Source: Tipula vernalis
Taxonomy: Eukaryota; Arthropoda; Insecta; Diptera; Tipulidae
Assembly: GCA_958295665.1 (NCBI GenBank)
Contig: OY282558.1
Location: forward strand, 51,591,389-51,655,388
Length of the DNA: 64,000 nt
Direction of reading: 5' to 3'
Shown piece after piece: positions 59,460-64,000 of the stretch. Position numbers and translations under genes: made by a program. The notes under the pieces are model-generated. The model saw only the letters and a list, made by a program, of their open reading frames with translations, was not told where the DNA came from and did no database searches. Position 1 is the stretch's first letter. The number at the start of each line of letters is the position of its first letter.

Positions 59460-59728
59460 TATGTGGTTATGTGTATGTGGACGTTGGTCCACTTCCTTTG
59501 CTCGTGTCCAGCATTGGCTCTCAGAAGGCACAAACACTTAGGTAAGTTCAGGATGGACTGCCTCTCGGATCTCGAAAACATTAAAGTGCGGGACGTCTTA
59601 CGCTACATAAGTAGCTCGAAATGGTTCCAATAGGGGTAAAAGGGGATACATCCTGTGGTATCACAATGGACCGTCACCGGTCTAAGTGTGCGTAAGCAGC
59701 CACTCCAACCTAACCTAACCTACAGTAT
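59460..59728 (+). pseudogene. LINE ORF2 C terminus and 3' end
   Basis: One frame reads TLVHFLCSCPALALRRHKHLG, then RMDCLSDL, IKVRDVLRYI and SSKWFQ, and ends at TAG near 59630. 'HFLCxCPAL..RR...LG' followed by 'DxLRYIxSSxWF' is the familiar end of ORF2 in R1/Loa/Jockey-like LINEs, just after RNase H. The 3' UTR has GGGGATAC...GTGGTATCACAATGGACC...GTCTAAGTGTGCG and ends in CCAACCTAACCTAACCT at 59706-59722. The element is strongly 5'-truncated; only the last 270 bp is recognisable. Confidence 0.7.
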
Positions 59729-61440
59729 GTGGTTGAGTAAACAATAATTGATTTTCCCTAGAGAAATTTCGGAGGTCGAATCTGCTGTGATTCTGCAGTA
59801 CATCCCTACGATGTCTCAAGGTGGATTCTCATTCGTGTTTATTACTATTGACTTTGTTGTTATAGAATAAAGGACATCTGCCAACGTATTTAGTATTATT
59901 TCAACAAGATTTTGATTTTCAATGATCAAAACCAATCCAGAGACATAAATTCAGTTTTGTATCAATAAATTTGATGAAATTTTAAATGCTACTAAAAGGC
60001 AAGGTCTACCTCCTTCTACAGAGTTTATTGAGTTAAGTACTATAAGAATCGCACGAAAAAATTGATAAGTACTTTTGGGAATATTTCCAATCTAAGCAAG
60101 CTCATATCCGCAGAACATTTAAGTGGCTTCCGAAATTGTGGAAAGATAAAAACGTAATTTTGATACAAGAAGGACCAGCGAAAACGTCCTAAGCACCACC
60201 AAACATGATTTCTCGTTTAAGTATTCTTGAAACTCATAAGCAGACAGAACAGTTTATAAACCTCCTGCCTAATAGCCTCGAAGAACAATCTCGCGCACTA
60301 TGGGAATAAATTAAGACATTCGGTAGCAGATACTTCTGTCTACTGCTACGTAACTGACCCTTACATTGCAGTAGACAGAAATACATCAGGTGATCGAATA
60401 TCTGGACAATTCAACGATATACGACCAGTAGTGCTACAATTCCAATTTCACACCTAAAAAATAAAGTAAACATGATGGATTTCCAGAAAGGTTTTTAAAA
60501 AAAAATTCTTTCGAGCCAAAATTTGTCATTCTCTAGCTTTGCCTTATATATTCAAAAATTAAATGCTAGGCATCAGCTTCGGCTAATACAGAGAGATATT
60601 ATGCACCGGACTTGTTAAAAAATGGTACTCTACCGGCTCAACATTTATGGTTATGATCATGGTCATCAAATTAATGAACTACCAAGATACGAATGCCAAT
60701 CAAACAGATTTCCGAACAACGATGATTTAGACGATCATTCGCCAAGTTTCACATTACCTCACACTCAATCCAAAAAAATCATCCAGCAGAGGAGTAATCG
60801 ACCAAAAAAATAGGAAAATGGACAATCAGCTCCGTTAGTTTGCTGGTACCGAAAAAACTTGGGGAACTGATATCAGGACTGTGAATAAAATTTTAACCAC
60901 ATTAACCACAAACTGGGTGCTATGAGGATAAGAAATACGAATCCTCATTTAATTCAACGAGAACAAATGCACCCGAAAAAATCAGATTAATGCATTACAT
61001 AATTACACCTCCTATAAATTCTAAAGAAACAAAATTTAATTTAAAACACAATTACGTGAATAAAAAACACAGCCAAACCTACAGAGCTTTAAGCTCCATC
61101 CAAAAGCGGACAGAACTAGTCCCAAAATCGAGAGGTACAGCCATCGGTTACAAAATAGAACACATTTACAGAAAAAAGTAACCTTTCAGATATTTGGTAA
61201 AATATCGTAACAAATACCAACAATCGTTACCGTGCTATAGCTAGAAATTGTCCCTACTTTTTGCTGCAGAATTTTGTGTTCCACAGAAAAATATTAGACA
61301 CGGTTTAATAACCTTACTATAGATCGCCATGATTGGAGTGTGTAAGATTAAGCTTCGCTTCCATTTAACAAAAATTTATAGGTTCTCTATCATCCAAGCT
61401 TACATGGAATATTTATTTTAATTACATATTAAGAATTAAA
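59729..61440. other. Unclassified stretch, possibly decayed transposon
   Basis: Composition is higher in GC than the flanks, with short frames (60622-60813, 60990-61181 plus) of balanced composition but no motif I can name. A hairpin lies at 60334-60380. A decayed mobile element is likely; its class is unknown. Confidence 0.25.
60334..60380. repeat. Inverted repeat, 13-nt perfect arms
   Basis: TTCTGTCTACTGC (60334-60346) and GCAGTAGACAGAA (60368-60380) with a 21-nt spacer. Function unknown. Confidence 0.8.
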
Positions 61441-62644
61441 TAAACAATTATAATTTTTGTTTTTAGTTCTCAGTGTCTACTATTCCTCGAAATCATAATC
61501 TTATCATTTGGGTTTAATTATTATTAATTAAAAATTTATCAAATTCTGAAAATACCAATTTAACTTTTAGGGTTACTATAACAAACATTTTCAAAGCCGA
61601 TCATACTTGAGAATTATAGCTTAAGGTACAGATTTTCAGAAACTCAAAAACCCTAGGATCACATTCTAATATTATGAACAAAAACTCATCAGTAGTTCCT
61701 ATGAAATAAGGCAAAAAAATGCTAATTTTCCAAATTACTTGTATTTGAATTAAGATTTAAAGAAGTTTTTAAAATTATTCAATTTTCCGGCACTAAATAT
61801 GCCAAGGCACATAGGTTTTATCCAGAACACGACGAAAGCCCAATCGGACATTTTTATCTGCTACCACCAGGAAATGAACCCGGGAATTTCCAAAAAAATT
61901 TCGTTACAAACTTGTTGGTTAATTAAGACAAATTATTACAAAATAAATCAAACATTTCCAATTTGTAACTATCTTGTACGTAAGTATATAAAATCCTCAA
62001 TAAATTCTTAACAATAAAATATTTTATTTATATAGAGTTCCAAACACACCCATTTATGATTAACTCCGTAATAAAAAAAAAAAAAAAAAAAATCAAATCT
62101 AAATCAAACATTTCAAACAAAAATCGAAAGGCAACAATAAAACCATAAATTCTTATCACGCACCGTAAAAAAAAAATAAAAAACAAAAAAACTAAATCCG
62201 CACCAAAACACCAAAATTATTTTTACAACGCAAAGCATGTAAGTCATTAAAAGTTCCTGGTAAAAACCAATCCAATCCATACCAACGTATTGGCATGTGT
62301 ACCAAAATGTCAAAATATTCGGTTTTAATTTTGAAAAGCTTTCACGAATAAAAAAAACACAAAACTTTCACACAAATCAAAATTTTTGACAGCTTTACAA
62401 ATTGGTATATGCGTATCCAAATAACCATATGCTATTAGCCTGCAAAAAAACAGTTACCTACAAAATGTGCAAAATTTACCCTTTTATATATTAATTAAAC
62501 CACCATATGCTTCTTATTGAAGGGCGAATTAAACCGGCGCTTAAATTTCATGTTAAAACTTGTATTCGCAAATTTTACTGTAACAAATTTTTGAAATTTC
62601 TAAAATTTCCCAAAAATCCACTTTGCACCCACAATAAAACTCAC
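61441..62644. other. AT-rich non-repetitive stretch next to putative exon 1
   Basis: A18 run at about 62071-62090; short frames 61799-62011, 62113-62313 and 62507-62740 have no motifs. In the gene model this is the beginning of intron 1. A weak acceptor/donor juxtaposition (TTTTGTAG|GTAACT, minus) lies near 62461. Confidence 0.4.
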
Positions 62645-62972
62645 TTTTTATATTTTGTATTTATATCAAACAAAAAAAAAAAACAAAAAAAAGCACCAAA
62701 CAATTTTCACCGTTTTCTTCACATTTTCACATACGATTAATTTTCACGTATCTTAAATATCCGCAAACCATTGCATATTAATATTTACCAAACAAACACA
62801 ACAAAAATAATAAAATAAATTAAAAACTTTATTTTAGAAATTCAATAAAAAAGAAAATTATTTTAATTTTCTTTTTTTTTTTTTTTTTTTCTGCAAACAA
62901 AAAGCACAAAAAAACGCGAACTATGCAACCGACTCGATATTATCTTTACGCGAGAACGTATCACGTTAAACT
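62645..62972 (-). other. Putative non-coding exon 1 (5' UTR), minus strand
   Basis: Starting at the Inr A at 62972, the minus strand has the texture of an insect 5' UTR (GTGAAAATGTGAAGAAAACG, A and T runs). It ends at a donor AAAAA|GTGAGT (GTGAGT at 62644-62639). It contains a T19/A19 run (62872-62890 on the plus strand) and a 14-bp hairpin. It would splice to the acceptor at 39213, giving a 23.4-kb intron. I see no long frame. Linking this exon to exon 2 is inference; they may be different transcripts. Confidence 0.4.
62847..62877. repeat. Perfect 14-bp AT hairpin
   Basis: AAAAAAGAAAATTA (62847-62860), loop TTT, TAATTTTCTTTTTT (62864-62877). It lies inside the putative 5' UTR exon, adjoining the T19 run. 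Confidence 0.8.
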
Positions 62973-62980
62973 GAAGAGTT
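62935..62980 (-). promoter_or_regulatory. Putative core promoter: Inr plus DPE-like element
   Basis: On the minus strand TCAGTT (62974-62969) matches the arthropod initiator TCAKTY, with +1 at 62972. AGATAA occupies +28 to +33 (62945-62940) and matches the DPE consensus RGWYVT at five of six positions, exactly at the required spacing. The local sequence is GC-richer (CGTTCTCGCG, CGAGTCGG) than the surroundings. I see no TATA box. Confidence 0.5.
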
Positions 62981-64000
62981 GAACACGAAAAAAAGAAACA
63001 AAAAATTCGAGTACATATTTTTGTCTTTTTTTCCTCCAGTACACACAACAAGAAACCAAAACAAACTCAAAAGAGAAACGAGGGGAATGTCTTTTTGATT
63101 AATGAAAATGTGTTATCTAAATATTGGGTATTTTGGGTTCCCCTTCAAAGTCAGCGCGCCGCTCGTTTAAATAAATTTATCCAATATTCTCATTTTGATA
63201 TGAAATTTTCCCCTATTCCATGCTTTGTTTTTTATCTTTTCATTTTTGTAAGATGAAATACATAAGAAAACCAATTCAATATGATTCGGCGCCGTTTTCA
63301 AACCGTTTTGTTGTTGTAAAACATTTTATCTCACAAATTTTTTTTTTTTTTGAGACTTGATCTCAGTCTAGTTTTTGTTGTTGCCATGATGCATTGCTCT
63401 CGTTTTTTTTTTGTTTTTTCGATCAGTTCTTTCTTTTGGGGACAGACACTACACGATCGACTTGATCTTAATTTTGGAGATTTTAAACGACATTTGTTTT
63501 AGTTTATAACTATGCTAATTAAGAAGAGATTTTCATTCCTTGATATATTTTGCTTTGGTTGGGTATCAATGTGAAGTGTAACTTAGATCTGGGTATACAA
63601 AGCTTAATTGTGCTTTATGAAATATCGCTTTGATGATTAGAGTAATGGATTTAGATGGTAGCTGTGTCTAATTGAAAAATATTTCTGGTTGATTTGTAAT
63701 TTTACGCTTCTTTATCGTTACTTGGAATACTCGATCAGTTTTTTTAGGTTTTGACGCAATCTGCCGTGAAACAAAAATTCAAAAAGAAGGGTTAGGCCTT
63801 TAGAAATGCGGAATTTCATATTAGAATATTTTTAAATTGTTTATGGGGAAATTTTATAGTTTATGGGGTTCAATTTCTCGACTTCTAGTGTTATACGAAA
63901 TTTCAAACCATTTCAACCGAGGCAAATTCAAGCCGTCGACAGCTGGATTTCAAAAGAAAAGCCAAATACTGTTGCTACTCTAAAGCTTATTCGAAAGCAA
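62981..64000. other. Upstream region of the putative promoter
   Basis: Non-repetitive, with small GC-rich islands unusual for the window (GCGCGCCGCTCG near 63154, TCGGCGCCG near 63286), GTTGTTG and CTCTCG motifs. This fits promoter-proximal DNA but no specific site can be assigned. No coding frame is recognised up to the end of the window. Confidence 0.35.

Noticed and set aside
62450..62475. Second possible recursive splice site, minus strand, TTTTGTAG|GTAACT
   Set aside because: It has a TAG acceptor and a weak donor, and is only about 180 nt into the putative first intron. Too weak to claim.

Overview
The window is eukaryotic, very AT-rich and gene-poor. Most of it reads as intronic and intergenic DNA from an insect. 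A dipteran is my best guess: there is an Inr (TCAGTT) with a DPE-like box at the standard spacing, a rosa-type mariner, I-clade-like and other LINEs, a foldback-like element, and a recursive-splicing motif of the kind described in Drosophila. The species cannot be named from the sequence. No complete protein-coding gene, tRNA or rRNA is visible, and nothing looks bacterial or like a CRISPR array.

The most coherent non-repeat signal is one minus-strand gene spread over the window. It has a putative core promoter and transcription start near 62972 and a putative non-coding exon 1 (62972 to 62645). A putative 23 kb intron follows, then exon 2 (39212 to 38599), made of a long 5' UTR, an ATG at 38680 and a signal-peptide-like sequence of 27 codons. 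This ends at a strong donor, AACG|GTGAGT. The next intron would run off the left end of the window, so it is more than 38 kb long. At 1669/1668 lies a near-consensus zero-nucleotide recursive splice site on the same strand (polypyrimidine-TTTACAG|GTGAGT), with a second GTGAGT donor 62 nt downstream. The gene's identity cannot be told from a signal peptide. The joining of the pieces is inference.

The rest is repeats, left to right. A perfect hexanucleotide array lies at 3.2-4.45 kb. LINE ORF1 (PHD-like) and endonuclease remnants lie at 4.9-6.1 kb. A GAATTTATA satellite spans 6.6-9.5 kb. A GAATAATGA-rich tract grades into a 229-bp tandem repeat carrying a mariner end, next to a broken DD41D mariner transposase (13.8-16.35 kb). 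A DUF4780-like transposon ORF remnant lies at 20.5-21.8 kb. An AAGTC satellite is split by a 5'-inverted, 5'-truncated LINE with EN(end)-RT-RNase H (22.5-26.05 kb). A 1.8 kb duplication and a degenerate satellite with a nested MITE span 29.7-35.9 kb. A foldback-like element with target-site duplication lies at 40.4-41.3 kb. A duplicated block, with and without a MITE, lies at 41.9-48 kb, and small palindromic elements at 45.5 and 49.7 kb. A 2.4 kb GAATCTTAT satellite sits between two hAT-like transposase C-terminal fragments (54.6-58.0 kb), and a LINE 3' end at 59.45-59.73 kb. The islands at 9.5-13.6, 16.4-19.6, 27.7-29.7, 35.9-38.6, 49.9-52.6 and 61.4-64 kb lack obvious repeats, and I see no gene in them beyond the exons above.
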